Shown here: positions 17,969 through 26,663 of the stretch, one piece after another
Position numbering within the stretch: the stretch's first letter is position 1
Layout: the number at the start of each line of letters is the position of its first letter
Source of the DNA: Pseudoprimorskyibacter insulae
GTDB lineage: Bacteria; Pseudomonadota; Alphaproteobacteria; Rhodobacterales; Rhodobacteraceae
Assembly (NCBI RefSeq): GCF_900302505.1
Contig: NZ_OMOJ01000002.1
Coordinates: 310,001-374,000 of the forward strand
DNA length: 64,000 bases
Direction: 5' to 3'
Program-made: the position numbers and the translations under genes
Notes under the pieces: generated by a model
Told to the model about the DNA's origin: nothing
Database searches by the model: none
What the model saw: only the letters and a program-made list of their open reading frames with translations

Positions 17969-18772
17969 ATGAGCCTTCTCTACCTATCTATTCTTGCCCT
18001 AATTCAAGGCGTTACCGAATTTTTGCCCATTTCCTCATCTGGGCACCTGATTCTCTTGCCAAAATTGACCGGGCATACAGACCAGGGGCAGGTGATCGAT
18101 GTCGCAGTGCATTTGGGCACTTTGTTCGCCGTCGTTCTGTTTTTCTGGGCCGATGTGCGGGACGCCATCATCGGACTGGGGCGATTGCTGCGGGGCAAGG
18201 CCGATACGCCGGGTGCGAAACTGGCGCTGATGCTGATCGTGGCGACGGTGCCGGTGATTGTCGCAGGCTTGGCATTGAAGGTAACGGGTCTGGACGACGC
18301 GCTGCGGTCTGTGGCGGTGATCGGCTGGACAATGCTGATTTTCGGTCTGGTACTGTTTTGGGCTGACCGGACCGGGGCCGAGGTCAAGCGCGATGCCGAT
18401 TGGACGATGCGCGACGCGATTGTCATGGGGCTGTGGCAGGCGATTGCGCTGATCCCGGGCACCTCGCGGTCGGGCATTACTATCACGGCTGCGCGTCACT
18501 TGGGCTACAAACGTCAGGACGGGGCCAAGCTGGCCATGCTGATGTCGATCCCGACGATCATCGCATCTGCCACGCTTTTGGGGCTGGAGGTCGCGGCAAC
18601 GGCGGATGCGGCGGCGGCCAGGGACGGTGCGATTGCCGCCGTTCTGTCGTTCGTGTCGGCGCTTGGGGCGCTGTGGCTGATGATGCGGCTGCTGCGGTCG
18701 GTCAGCTTTACACCTTACGTCATCTACCGCGTGATCCTTGGGCTGGTCCTGCTGTGGATCGCTTACAGCTGA
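17969..18772 (+). CDS. uppP: Undecaprenyl-diphosphatase
   Basis: Recycles undecaprenyl pyrophosphate to the monophosphate carrier for cell wall synthesis; also linked to bacitracin resistance (BacA). 267 residues, multi-spanning. The two family signatures are present: QGVTEFLPISSSGHLIL near residues 13-29 and PGTSRSGITITAARHLG near 166-182. I take the ATG at 17969 at the conserved MSLLYLSILALIQG beginning; a GTG at 17939 is in frame but adds ten unconserved residues. Its TGA abuts the stop codon of the convergent rlmH with no space (TGATCA). Confidence 0.95.
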   Translation: MSLLYLSILALIQGVTEFLPISSSGHLILLPKLTGHTDQGQVIDVAVHLGTLFAVVLFFWADVRDAIIGLGRLLRGKADTPGAKLALMLIVATVPVIVAGLALKVTGLDDALRSVAVIGWTMLIFGLVLFWADRTGAEVKRDADWTMRDAIVMGLWQAIALIPGTSRSGITITAARHLGYKRQDGAKLAMLMSIPTIIASATLLGLEVAATADAAAARDGAIAAVLSFVSALGALWLMMRLLRSVSFTPYVIYRVILGLVLLWIAYS

Positions 18773-19243
18773 TCAAACGCGGTGATAGGGGCCGCCCGCA
18801 AGGATCGTGGCCGCGCGGTAGATCTGTTCGCTTAGCATGACGCGAGCCAGCATGTGCGGCCAGACCATTTTGCCGAAACTCAGCAGCATATCGGCCTCGG
18901 CCCGCAAGGTCGGGTCGATCCCGTCCGCGCCGCCAATGATAAAGGCCAGATCGCTGGTGCCGGTGTCGCGCCATTGCGCGATCCGATTCGCGAACTGAGG
19001 AGAGGTGACCAGCTTGCCCCGCTCATCCAGCGCACAGATGCGCGCGCCTTTGGGCAGGGCCTTGCGCAGCAGCGCTGCCTCGGCGGACATGCCGCCGCCC
19101 TTTTTGTCTTCGACTTCGGTAACGGTGACTGGACCAAGCCCCATAGACCGGCCTGATTTGTCGAACCGATCCAGGTAGTCGTCGATCAAATCCTTCTCGG
19201 GGCCGGAACGCAGCCGGCCCACGACGCATAGATGGACACGCAT
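18773..19243 (-). CDS. rlmH: 23S rRNA (pseudouridine1915-N3)-methyltransferase
   Basis: SPOUT methyltransferase that methylates pseudouridine 1915 in helix 69 of assembled 70S ribosomes. 156 residues, the standard length. The SAM-binding trefoil region shows FIIGGADGID near residue 102 and LSEQIYRA near 137, with the family C-terminal GGPYHR. The ATG at 19243 starts the conserved MRVHLCVVGRL. It follows rsfS by two bases, so the two are one unit; both act on the 50S subunit. Confidence 0.95.
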   Translation of the reverse strand: MRVHLCVVGRLRSGPEKDLIDDYLDRFDKSGRSMGLGPVTVTEVEDKKGGGMSAEAALLRKALPKGARICALDERGKLVTSPQFANRIAQWRDTGTSDLAFIIGGADGIDPTLRAEADMLLSFGKMVWPHMLARVMLSEQIYRAATILAGGPYHRV

Positions 19244-19245
19244 TC

Positions 19246-19611
19246 TTAGGCGGTCGGGGTCGCCCCTGCGGGCAGCCACATCTTTTCGAGCTGATAAAAC
19301 TCTCGCACTTCGGGACGGAAGACGTGGACGATAACGTCGCCCGCGTCGATCAGAACCCAATCGCCGGTTTCCTTGCCTTCGACCTTCGAGAAGACCCCGC
19401 GATCGCGCTTCAGATCCTCGACGACCTTATCGGCCAGAGCGGCCACCTGACGCGATGACCGGCCCGAGCAGATCACCATGAAATCGCCAATAGCCGATTT
19501 GCCGCGCAGGTCGATCTGCACGATGTCTTCGGCTTTGTTTTCAGTCAGAATGGACAGAATTGCGTCAAGCGTTTGCTTGCTTGCTGCGCCATCGGGTGCG
19601 GTTCCTGTCAT
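19246..19611 (-). CDS. rsfS: Ribosomal silencing factor
   Basis: RsfS binds L14 and blocks subunit joining under poor nutrition. 121 residues. Conserved: DAILSILTENKAEDI near 17, DLRGKSAIGDFMVICSGRSSRQV near 35-57 and GDWVLIDAGDVIVHVF near 84-99. The ATG at 19611 fits the usual start but has only a poor ribosome site (GACGGGCG region). A 19-codon frame with AAGGAGG ahead of it ends in TGA that overlaps this ATG (ATGA), so initiation may depend on coupling. The frame is also open upstream without ATG/GTG in good context. Confidence 0.92.
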   Translation of the reverse strand: MTGTAPDGAASKQTLDAILSILTENKAEDIVQIDLRGKSAIGDFMVICSGRSSRQVAALADKVVEDLKRDRGVFSKVEGKETGDWVLIDAGDVIVHVFRPEVREFYQLEKMWLPAGATPTA

Positions 19612-19664
19612 GGAAGCGCCCGTCTGAACGGCGTGCGCCGTGTCTGCGGAAAGAGACAGGACAT
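19608..19664 (-). CDS. Candidate 18-aa leader ORF coupled to rsfS
   Basis: ATG at 19664 is preceded by AAGGAGG with a short 3-base gap; 18 codons follow (MSCLFPQTRRTPFRRALP) and the TGA overlaps the rsfS start as ATGA. The rsfS ATG itself has no good ribosome site. This is what is seen; that it is translated, or that it controls rsfS, is inference. The alternative is that rsfS starts at a rarer in-frame codon close to the same ribosome site. Confidence 0.35.
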   Translation of the reverse strand: MSCLFPQTRRTPFRRALP

Positions 19665-19800
19665 AGTCCTCCTTGGTTGCGCGCCGCCTGTGCCCCGACG
19701 CTGGGCCTACCTGAAAAGCTAGCATTTTTTCGCCCACTTCTCAACGCCGGGCACGTTTGCCCCCGGCAGAGGGCGCATTTATGCGCGAAAGGCAGGCGGA

Positions 19801-21135
19801 TCAACGCAGTTTTTGCAAAATTCGTAACGAAGGATATCCGTCGGGCGTCATGCCGCGGCTCATTTGGAAGGCGCGCACCGCTTCAATCGTCAGCGGGCCC
19901 ATCTTGGCATCGATGTTGTAGGAATAGAGTCCAAGCGCCTTCAGGCGGCGTTGCAGCTCCTTACGCTCGGCGAATGTCAGCACCCGGTCGCCGCGCGGCC
20001 ACTTGGCTTTGATCCCGGGGCCGCCGCGCAGACGGTCGGCCAGATGTCCCACCGCAATCACATAGGCGTCGGCGGTGTTATACGTCTCGATCACTTTGAA
20101 ATTCTTGAAAATAAGAAAGGCAGCGCCTTGCGATCCGGCGGGCACCAGAACGGATGCTGACCCGTAATCGCGCACCGGTTTGCCCGACATATCGGTGATG
20201 CCCAGCTTGGCCCAATCCGACGGCATCCGCTTGATGCTGCGCTTGGCCAGACGGTAATCAAAGCCCTTGGGCAGCTTCACCTCCACCCCCCAAGGGGTGC
20301 CTTTGCGCCAGCCATTTCGTGACAGATAAGCGGCGGTTGAAGCCAGCGCGTCGGTGGGATCGTCCGACCAAATATCTTTTCCCCGCTTGCCATCAAAATC
20401 GACCGCGAAGGCCGAATAGGAGGACGGCATGAACTGCGTATGCCCCATCGCGCCCGCCCAACTGCCGGTAAAACGCGATGCGGACACCACGCCGGATTGA
20501 AGGATTCGCAGGGCGTGAATCAGTTCATTCTCAAAGAACTTGGCGCGGCGTCCGTCATAGGCGAGCGTTGCCATTGCGCCGATCACAGGCGTGCTGCCCC
20601 GGATCGCACCGTAAGACGATTCCAGCCCCCAGACCGCAACGACCACCTCTTTGTCGACGCCATACTTGGCCTCAATCCGGTCCAGCAGGGTGCGGTATTT
20701 GCGCAGCGCGGCCTTGCCGTTGCGAATGCGCGTGTCAGACACGGCTTTGTCCAGATAGTCCCAAAGGATCTTGGTGAACTCTGCCTGCGATCGGTCGCGG
20801 CGCACGATGTCGGGGTCATAGGCGGCGTTGCGAAAGGCCAGATCATAGGTCCGGTCAGTGATCCCGGCGGCGCGGGCCTTGCGGCGGAAGGATTTGACCC
20901 ACGCGCCAAAGCCTGCCGGGTTCGAGGCAACTTTGGTCACCTCAGGCACCGGGGCGGGCAACGATACATCCGGGCGAATGCGCGGCCGGGCCGAGCGTTG
21001 TACCGTGACTTGCGCGGTTTGGATTTCGTCAACTGGCCGCGCTTGGGGGCGTGCCGACACCTCAACCGAGGCAGCCGCGACAGAGGTCAAACCAAAAAGA
21101 ACCGCGATGGCGGCAAAGAAAGATGTGCTGCTCAT
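19801..21135 (-). CDS. Lytic murein transglycosylase (MltB-type) with peptidoglycan-binding tail
   Basis: Cuts the MurNAc-GlcNAc bond of peptidoglycan with 1,6-anhydro ring formation. 444 residues. A signal peptide (residues 1-22, ending VAAA-S) without a lipobox sends it to the periplasm. The SLT_2 domain spans about residues 75-370: catalytic Glu in VWGLESSYG near 170, then GAMGHTQFMPSSY near 230-242 and SDDPTDALASTAAYL near 258. A peptidoglycan_binding_1 repeat (LQRRLKALGLYSYNIDAKMG) occupies the last 60 residues. The gene is single, upstream of the rsfS-rlmH unit in the same direction with about 64 bp or more between. Confidence 0.93.
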   Translation of the reverse strand: MSSTSFFAAIAVLFGLTSVAAASVEVSARPQARPVDEIQTAQVTVQRSARPRIRPDVSLPAPVPEVTKVASNPAGFGAWVKSFRRKARAAGITDRTYDLAFRNAAYDPDIVRRDRSQAEFTKILWDYLDKAVSDTRIRNGKAALRKYRTLLDRIEAKYGVDKEVVVAVWGLESSYGAIRGSTPVIGAMATLAYDGRRAKFFENELIHALRILQSGVVSASRFTGSWAGAMGHTQFMPSSYSAFAVDFDGKRGKDIWSDDPTDALASTAAYLSRNGWRKGTPWGVEVKLPKGFDYRLAKRSIKRMPSDWAKLGITDMSGKPVRDYGSASVLVPAGSQGAAFLIFKNFKVIETYNTADAYVIAVGHLADRLRGGPGIKAKWPRGDRVLTFAERKELQRRLKALGLYSYNIDAKMGPLTIEAVRAFQMSRGMTPDGYPSLRILQKLR

Positions 21136-21218
21136 GACAGTGTCCTGTCAGATTATCATTAAGGGAAGGGTAACCCGCTTCGCACAATCTGAGAACCTGT
21201 TCGAACGATGGCCCGCAA

Positions 21219-21899
21219 CTATCCGCCGATCATCTTTAGGTAGTCGCGCAGCATCGCAACCCGCTTTGGGCGGAAACTGGTGGTTGTCACCTCAAGCGCC
21301 GACATACGGTCCAGCCGGAAGGCGCGGAAATCTTGGCGCAACAGGCACCACGCCAGCAGGCAGTGGCTGGCTTGGAAGAATACCACACCAAGCGGTTTAA
21401 CCTCGCGCTCGGACGGTTGGCCGAACTTGTCGCTGTATTGAAACCGCACCTGTACTTCGTCCCATGCCGCGCGGCGCAGCAGTCTTGCGTCAACGGTGGG
21501 CGCGGGCGGGCGCTCAAACCGGCGGGCGGACAGAATCGCGTGTTTCAGGCGGTGCGCCTGACGGTCTGGCAGTCGGGCGCGCAGCTTGGTAAGGGCGGCG
21601 TGGGCGGCATCGGCCAAAGCGGGGTCTCCGACCTGTTGCACCTCTTGCAGGCCCAGAACCAAGGCTTCGATTTCTTCGTCGTTGAACATCATCGGCGGCA
21701 AGGCCGCGTCTTCAATCAGGGTGTACCCAAACCCTGCCGCGCCTTCGATATTCGCACCCAGCCCGCGCAAGGCGTCGATGTCGCGATACAGGGTGCGTTC
21801 CGACACGCCGGTTTCATCAGCCAACTGCTGCGCCGTGACGGGCGGCGTCATGCTGCGTAGGGCTTGCATCAATTGGAACAGGCGGGCGGTGCGGGACAT
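21219..21899 (-). CDS. YafY-type transcriptional regulator (HTH plus WYL domain)
   Basis: 226 residues. The N-terminal winged helix (residues 1-60) has the HTH_11 pattern VTAQQLADETGVSERTLYRDIDAL. The C-terminal half is a WYL domain, which in other members binds small ligands or nucleic acid. Such proteins are stand-alone regulators, often of neighbouring genes or DNA-damage responses. No obvious partner gene is adjacent; a cluster of nested inverted repeats lies just upstream (21973-22071) and could hold its own operator. Confidence 0.88.
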   Translation of the reverse strand: MSRTARLFQLMQALRSMTPPVTAQQLADETGVSERTLYRDIDALRGLGANIEGAAGFGYTLIEDAALPPMMFNDEEIEALVLGLQEVQQVGDPALADAAHAALTKLRARLPDRQAHRLKHAILSARRFERPPAPTVDARLLRRAAWDEVQVRFQYSDKFGQPSEREVKPLGVVFFQASHCLLAWCLLRQDFRAFRLDRMSALEVTTTSFRPKRVAMLRDYLKMIGG

Positions 21900-21972
21900 C
21901 TGGATCGCTTTTGGCTGCTGTCAAAAGGTGACAGGCCGTGCCGAATGTGTCGAGGAGGATTTGCAGAAATAG

Positions 21973-22071
21973 GCGCAGCATTTTTCGATGCTGCGTTGCG
22001 GCATTCTTGCGTGGGTCGGAGGGATTTTCTGCGCGGATTCTGCGCAGCATTGGACGAAAAATGCTGCGCAG
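21973..22071. repeat. Nested GCGCAGCAT / ATGCTGCGC inverted repeats
   Basis: Four copies of the GCAGCAT core in 99 bp: CGCAGCAT-TTTTCG-ATGCTGCG (21974-21995) and CTGCGCAGCATT-GGACGAAA-AATGCTGCGCAG (22040-22071). The outermost arms GCGCAGCATTTTTCG (from 21973) and CGAAAAATGCTGCGC (ending 22069) are also perfect 15-bp inverted repeats of each other. They lie between rnr (3' end) and the WYL regulator (5' end), 47 bp or more from either. Confidence 0.7.
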
Positions 22072-22115
22072 CAATTGTTTGAAAACAGATGGTTACCAGG
22101 GGCGTTCTGACACCC

Positions 22116-24395
22116 TTAGCGGCGGGTGCGTTTGACCTTCGCCGTGGTCTTGGAGGCCTTCTTTTTGGCCCGCGCCAATTTCCGCTTGGGGCTGCCTTTT
22201 CCCGACTTGCCCGAGCGGTTGAACCGAGGCGCGCCGCGCCCTTTCGGCAGGGCTTCACCCTCGATATCAAGCAGCTCTAGCCCGATGCCACCGGTCACCG
22301 GCGTGACGTCAGACAACCGAACCGTGACGCGCAGGCCAAGGCTGATAATGCGGCCACTGTCGGCCCCCATCAGCGTGCCGTTGTCGCGGTCGAAATGGAA
22401 ATACTCGTTGCCCACGGCGCTCATCGGGACCAGCCCATCGGCACCAGTTTCATCCAGTCGCACGAACAGCCCGAACTTGGCGATGCCGCTGATCTTGCCC
22501 GTGAACTCGGCCCCGATCCGGTCGGCCAGATAGGCGGCCAGATAGCGGTCGGTGGTGTCGCGTTCGGCCATCATCGACCGGCGTTCCGTGTCCGAGATGT
22601 GCTGCGCCGTGGTGTCCAGCTTGTCGATGTCTTCGGGGCTTAGACCGTCCTTGCCCCAATCATGCGATTTGATCAAACCGCGATGCACGATCAGATCGGA
22701 ATAGCGCCGGATGGGCGACGTGAAATGCGCGTAGTTCTGCAAGGCAAGGCCGAAATGCCCGAAATTCTCGGGCGAATAATAGGCCTGCGTCATGCTGCGC
22801 AGGGTCGAGATGTTGATCAGCTCGGCCTCATCCGACCCGGCGGCGTCATGCAGCAGACGGTTCAGGTGGGCGGTTTTCAGCACCTGACCCTTCGCCAGAT
22901 TGAACCCCGCCGATTGCGCGGTTTCGCGCAGCGAATCGAGCTTTTCGGGCGGCGGTTCTTCGTGCACGCGGAACAGCAGCGGCGTGCGCTTTGCCTTCAG
23001 GGTTTCGGCGGCGGCGACGTTGGCCAGAATCATGAACTCTTCGATCAGGCGGTGCGCGTCCAGCCGTTCAGAGAAGTTGACCGATTGCACCTGCCCGTCA
23101 TCGTCCAGAATGATCTTGCGCTCGGGCAGGTCCAGATCCAGCGGCTGGCGACGATCACGGGCGCGTCGCAGAGCGTGATAGGCGGCATAGAGCGGCTTGA
23201 TCACGTCCTCCATCAAGGGCGCGACCTTGTCGTTAGGCGCGCCGTCCATACCTTCTTGCACTTCGCGGTAGTTGAGCGAGGCGGGCGACCGCATCAGCCC
23301 GCGCACGAAGCGATGGCCGATCTTATTGCCGTCATCGTCGATTTGCATACGCACAGCGATACAGGCACGTGGTACGCCTTCGTGAAGCGAGCACAGGTCG
23401 CCCGACAGGCGGTCCGGCAGCATCGGCACCACCCGGTCGGGGAAGTAGCTGGAGTTGCCGCGCTTGCGGGCCTCACGGTCTAGGGCGGAGCCGGGGCGCA
23501 CGTAATGCGCCACATCGGCAATCGCAACCCAGATGACATGACCGCCCGCATTTTTGGGGTCGTCATCGGCATGGGCATAGCAGGCATCGTCGTGGTCACG
23601 GGCATCGGCCGGGTCGATGGTGATCAGCGGCAGGTCGCGCAGATCTTCGCGCCCGCTGAGGCCTGCGGGCTTCATGCTGTCGGCCTCGGCGACGACATCA
23701 TCGGGGAAATCGTCGGGAATGCCGTGCTGGTGAATGGCAATCAGCGACACAGCGCGCGGCGCGGATGGATCGCCCAGACGCGCCACGATCCGGGCTTTGG
23801 CCAGCCCGAGGCGGTTCTTGGGGCCGGCCTGTTCGGCCTCGACCAATTCGCCGTCCTTCGCGCCGCCGGTTGCGCCTTCGGCGACGCTCCATTCCTTGGC
23901 CGGGCCTTTGTCGATGGCGACGATGCGCCCGCCTTCGGCCCCTTTGCGGAATATGCCGACCACCTTTGCCGGGTTGGTGCCGATGCGGCGGATCAGGCGG
24001 GCCTCATAATTGTGATCTTCGGCATGGACCAATGTCAGGCGACCAAGGATGCGGTCGCCTTCGCCCAAAGCCGGGTCTGAGGCGCGGGGAATCACCAGGA
24101 TTGTCGGTTCGACCCCTTCGCCATGCCATTCAAGCGGACGGGCGAACAGATCGCCGTCGGGCGTGGGTTCTTTGATTTGCAGCACCGAGACCGGCGGCAA
24201 GCGGTCCGGGTCACGATAGGTTTTGTGGCGCTTTTCAAGATGGCCTTCGGCCTCAAGCTGGCGCAGGATGCGCTTCAGCTCAATCCGGTCGGCACCTTTG
24301 ATGCCGAATGCCTTGGCGATGTCTCGTTTCGCGGTGAGTGTCGGGTGGGCCGAGATCCATTCAAGGATTTCGTCCCGTGAGGGGATCCGTGTCAT
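22116..24395 (-). CDS. rnr: Ribonuclease R
   Basis: Processive 3'-5' exoribonuclease of the RNB family that degrades structured RNA and takes part in rRNA and tmRNA quality control. 759 residues. Winged-helix start (EILEWISAHPTLTAKRDIAKAFGI type; key KRDIAKAFGI near 23-32), cold-shock domains to about 230, RNB catalytic domain about 245-570 with TIDPADARDHDDACY near 261 holding the metal-binding Asp residues, S1 domain about 625-715 (GAEFTGKISGIAKFGLFVRL), and a Lys/Arg-rich tail. Single gene. Works in the same processes as smpB and arfB nearby. Confidence 0.96.
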   Translation of the reverse strand: MTRIPSRDEILEWISAHPTLTAKRDIAKAFGIKGADRIELKRILRQLEAEGHLEKRHKTYRDPDRLPPVSVLQIKEPTPDGDLFARPLEWHGEGVEPTILVIPRASDPALGEGDRILGRLTLVHAEDHNYEARLIRRIGTNPAKVVGIFRKGAEGGRIVAIDKGPAKEWSVAEGATGGAKDGELVEAEQAGPKNRLGLAKARIVARLGDPSAPRAVSLIAIHQHGIPDDFPDDVVAEADSMKPAGLSGREDLRDLPLITIDPADARDHDDACYAHADDDPKNAGGHVIWVAIADVAHYVRPGSALDREARKRGNSSYFPDRVVPMLPDRLSGDLCSLHEGVPRACIAVRMQIDDDGNKIGHRFVRGLMRSPASLNYREVQEGMDGAPNDKVAPLMEDVIKPLYAAYHALRRARDRRQPLDLDLPERKIILDDDGQVQSVNFSERLDAHRLIEEFMILANVAAAETLKAKRTPLLFRVHEEPPPEKLDSLRETAQSAGFNLAKGQVLKTAHLNRLLHDAAGSDEAELINISTLRSMTQAYYSPENFGHFGLALQNYAHFTSPIRRYSDLIVHRGLIKSHDWGKDGLSPEDIDKLDTTAQHISDTERRSMMAERDTTDRYLAAYLADRIGAEFTGKISGIAKFGLFVRLDETGADGLVPMSAVGNEYFHFDRDNGTLMGADSGRIISLGLRVTVRLSDVTPVTGGIGLELLDIEGEALPKGRGAPRFNRSGKSGKGSPKRKLARAKKKASKTTAKVKRTRR

Positions 24396-24476
24396 GAGAT
24401 TTGCCTAGCACGGGTCTGCGTTGCCGTCATGTGGATTTGTTCAAATGTGCGTGCTGACGCACGCGCATGATGTCTC

Positions 24477-24541
24477 GGGGGGCGGCCTACGGCCTTGCCC
24501 TCGGGGTTTGCCTCCGGCGGGGATATTTTTGGTCAGAAAAT
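24477..24541 (-). repeat. Gene-end repeat, copy 2
   Basis: Read on the minus strand: ATTTTCTGACC, AAAAATAT, CCCCGCCGG, then a GC-rich stem-loop around GGCCGTAGGCC. The TGA of the core is the stop codon of the TIGR04282 gene. A second small hairpin GTGCGT-GCTG-ACGCAC lies at 24447-24462. Confidence 0.6.
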
Positions 24542-25108
24542 GCGGGGAAGGTCGGCGGCGGTGTCGACGTCGCGCAATGTGTCGATCAGGGCGATGCGTT
24601 TTCCGGGAAGGGTGGCGATGGTGTCTGTCAGCGCGTGTTCCGTGGACCAGCGGGTGTTTTGGAACAGCGTGGCGGGGGGCGTGTGTTTGAGGCCGATTAG
24701 CCAATAGCCGCCGTCATGGGCGGGGCCGAAGACGGCGTCGTTTTGGCCAAGTGCGCGGAAGGCGCGGGCGATGTGATCGGGCTGGATGCCGGGGATGTCG
24801 GCGCCGATGATGGCGGTGGGGCCGGGCAGGCTCCGGAAGATGCGGGCCATTCGGTCGCCCAGATCGCCCTGGCCTTGCGGGAGGCGCGGCAGGTGCGCGG
24901 GCCATTTTCGGCTGGTGAGGCCTGCGCGGTCCGGTGAGACGGCGAGGAATAGGTGCCAGCGCGGATCGTCGAGGCGGCGCAGCAGGCGCGTGCATTGATG
25001 GCGGAACCACCAAGCGGCGGCGGTTTGGCTGATGTCGCGGCCAAGGCGGGTTTTGACGCGGCCTGCGCGGGGTTCCTTGACCATCACCACCAGCGTGGGG
25101 CGGATCAC
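24533..25108 (-). CDS. TIGR04282-family glycosyltransferase-like protein (DUF2064)
   Basis: 191 residues. VVMVKEPRAGRVKTRLGRDI near residues 7-26, IIGADIPGI near 99-107 and FGPAHDGGYWLIGL near 125-138 are the signatures of the TIGR04282 / DUF2064 group, a nucleotide-sugar transferase fold related to CofC and MobA. In some genomes it lies with arsenosugar synthesis genes, hence its common name; no arsenic gene is near here. It overlaps the GNAT gene by four bases (ATGA) as last member of a four-gene chain. Its stop codon is supplied by the gene-end repeat. Confidence 0.85.
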   Translation of the reverse strand: MIRPTLVVMVKEPRAGRVKTRLGRDISQTAAAWWFRHQCTRLLRRLDDPRWHLFLAVSPDRAGLTSRKWPAHLPRLPQGQGDLGDRMARIFRSLPGPTAIIGADIPGIQPDHIARAFRALGQNDAVFGPAHDGGYWLIGLKHTPPATLFQNTRWSTEHALTDTIATLPGKRIALIDTLRDVDTAADLPRIF

Positions 25109-25527
25109 AAGGGGCGTTCCATGTCGTGGTGGGGGATTCCGGCGTCATCGTATTGGTCGCTGATGACGCTGAAGCCCAGCTTTTCGTAGAAGCCCGTCGC
25201 GTAGACTTGGGCCGAGAGGCGGACGGTGGTCAAGCCGGGGATCTGGGCGAGGCGTTGGATGCCTTCGGCCACCAGAGCCGCGCCAAGGCCGGTGCCGCGT
25301 GCCGGTTTGGCGACGCAGATGCGGCCGATTTTGCCGGTGCTGCCCGAGGTGAGCAGGCGAGCCGTGCCGAGGGGTGTTTCGCCTTGGTAGGCGACGAGGT
25401 GGATGGCCTGATCGTCAAGGTCATCCCATTCCTCGGCTTCCGCGATGGCCTGTTCTTCGATGAACACGGTGCGGCGCAGGGCGTGCGCGTCGGTCAGATC
25501 CGATGTTTCGCGGATCTGCCATGTCAT
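25105..25527 (-). CDS. GNAT-family N-acetyltransferase
   Basis: 140 residues, a single GNAT domain. The acetyl-CoA pyrophosphate loop is [19 protein letters not shown] near residues 68-86, and the C-terminal [23 protein letters not shown] pattern resembles the ElaA/YjcF type (key YEKLGF). The acceptor substrate is unknown. Overlaps both dapE upstream and the TIGR04282 gene downstream by ATGA, so translation is coupled. Confidence 0.88.
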   Translation of the reverse strand: MTWQIRETSDLTDAHALRRTVFIEEQAIAEAEEWDDLDDQAIHLVAYQGETPLGTARLLTSGSTGKIGRICVAKPARGTGLGAALVAEGIQRLAQIPGLTTVRLSAQVYATGFYEKLGFSVISDQYDDAGIPHHDMERPL

Positions 25528-26663
25528 GCGAAATAGTCCCGCAGGATTTGCGTGTAGATCGCCTTGAGCTGGTGTATCTGGGCCACCTCAACACGTTCGT
25601 CCACTTGGTGCATGGTTTTGCCGACCAAGCCAAACTCGACCACGGGGCAGTGGTTCTTGACGAAACGCGCGTCCGAGGTGCCGCCCGAGGTTGAGAGTTC
25701 AGGCGTGACATTGGTTTGATGCTGAACGGCGCGGCTGACCATGCCCGACAGCTCACCCGGCGGGGTCAGGAAGCTTTCGCCCGAGATCTTGATCGTCACG
25801 TCGGTCTTGGTGCCGAAAACCTCGTCAATCGCGGCGGCCTCAGACCGGAGCCAATCTGACAGGCTTTGGCCGGTGTGCAGATCGTTGAAGCGGATGTTAA
25901 CAGTGGCCTTGGATTTGGCCGGGATCACGTTGGTTGCCGGGTTGCCGGTGTCGATGGTGACGACGGCCAGAGTTGAGGCGTCGAAATGGTCGGTGCCTTG
26001 GTCCAATTCGTGGCTGGCCAGCCCGTTCATCAGGCGGGCCATGGCGTTCAGCGGGTTGTTGGCGCGGTGCGGGTAGGCGGAATGGCCCTGCACGCCGGTT
26101 ACGGTGAACCACGCGGTGAGCGAGCCGCGGCGGCCGATCTTCATCATCTCGCCCATGTGGTTGGGGCAGGTGGGTTCGCCCACGAGGCAATGCGACATGC
26201 GTTCGCCCTCGGCGTCCATCCAATCCAGCAGGGCAACGGTGCCATCGGTGGCGTCGCCCTCTTCATCACCGGTGATGGTCAGAATGATCGCGCCATCGGG
26301 TGGCGTGTCCTTGACGAAATCCACGGCGGCGGCGGCAAATGCGGCGACGCCCGATTTCATATCGGTGGTGCCACGGCCATACATGAAGCCGTCTTTGATC
26401 TCGGCGCCGAAGGGGGCCATCGTCCAGTCATCGGGGTTGCCAAGGGGCACCACATCGGTGTGTCCGTTAAAGCCAAAGCTGCGGGCATGGCCCTTGTTGC
26501 CCCAGCGGGCGAACAGGTTCGAGGTGACGCCGCGATCGACGCGGGTGCAGGTGAACCCCGCCTCGGTCAGTAGGTCCTGAAGCAGAACCAATGCGCCGCC
26601 CTCCTCGGGCGTGATCGAGGGGCATTGCACCAAACGGGCGGTCAGATCGACGGGATCAATCAT
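25524..26663 (-). CDS. dapE: Succinyl-diaminopimelate desuccinylase
   Basis: Removes succinate from N-succinyl-LL-diaminopimelate in lysine and peptidoglycan precursor synthesis. 379 residues, M20 di-zinc fold. Metal and catalytic residues appear in [10 protein letters not shown] near 63-72, [12 protein letters not shown] near 94-105 and [13 protein letters not shown] near 131-143; [20 protein letters not shown] near 346 holds the last ligand. The gene overlaps a small protein gene upstream and GNAT downstream by four bases each. The partner enzyme dapD is 1.5 kb away, separated by a channel gene on the other strand. Confidence 0.96.
   Translation of the reverse strand: MIDPVDLTARLVQCPSITPEEGGALVLLQDLLTEAGFTCTRVDRGVTSNLFARWGNKGHARSFGFNGHTDVVPLGNPDDWTMAPFGAEIKDGFMYGRGTTDMKSGVAAFAAAAVDFVKDTPPDGAIILTITGDEEGDATDGTVALLDWMDAEGERMSHCLVGEPTCPNHMGEMMKIGRRGSLTAWFTVTGVQGHSAYPHRANNPLNAMARLMNGLASHELDQGTDHFDASTLAVVTIDTGNPATNVIPAKSKATVNIRFNDLHTGQSLSDWLRSEAAAIDEVFGTKTDVTIKISGESFLTPPGELSGMVSRAVQHQTNVTPELSTSGGTSDARFVKNHCPVVEFGLVGKTMHQVDERVEVAQIHQLKAIYTQILRDYFA

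Noticed and set aside
21973-22071. CRISPR-like array
   Set aside because: Units are inverted, differently spaced and only four; no spacers and no cas genes.
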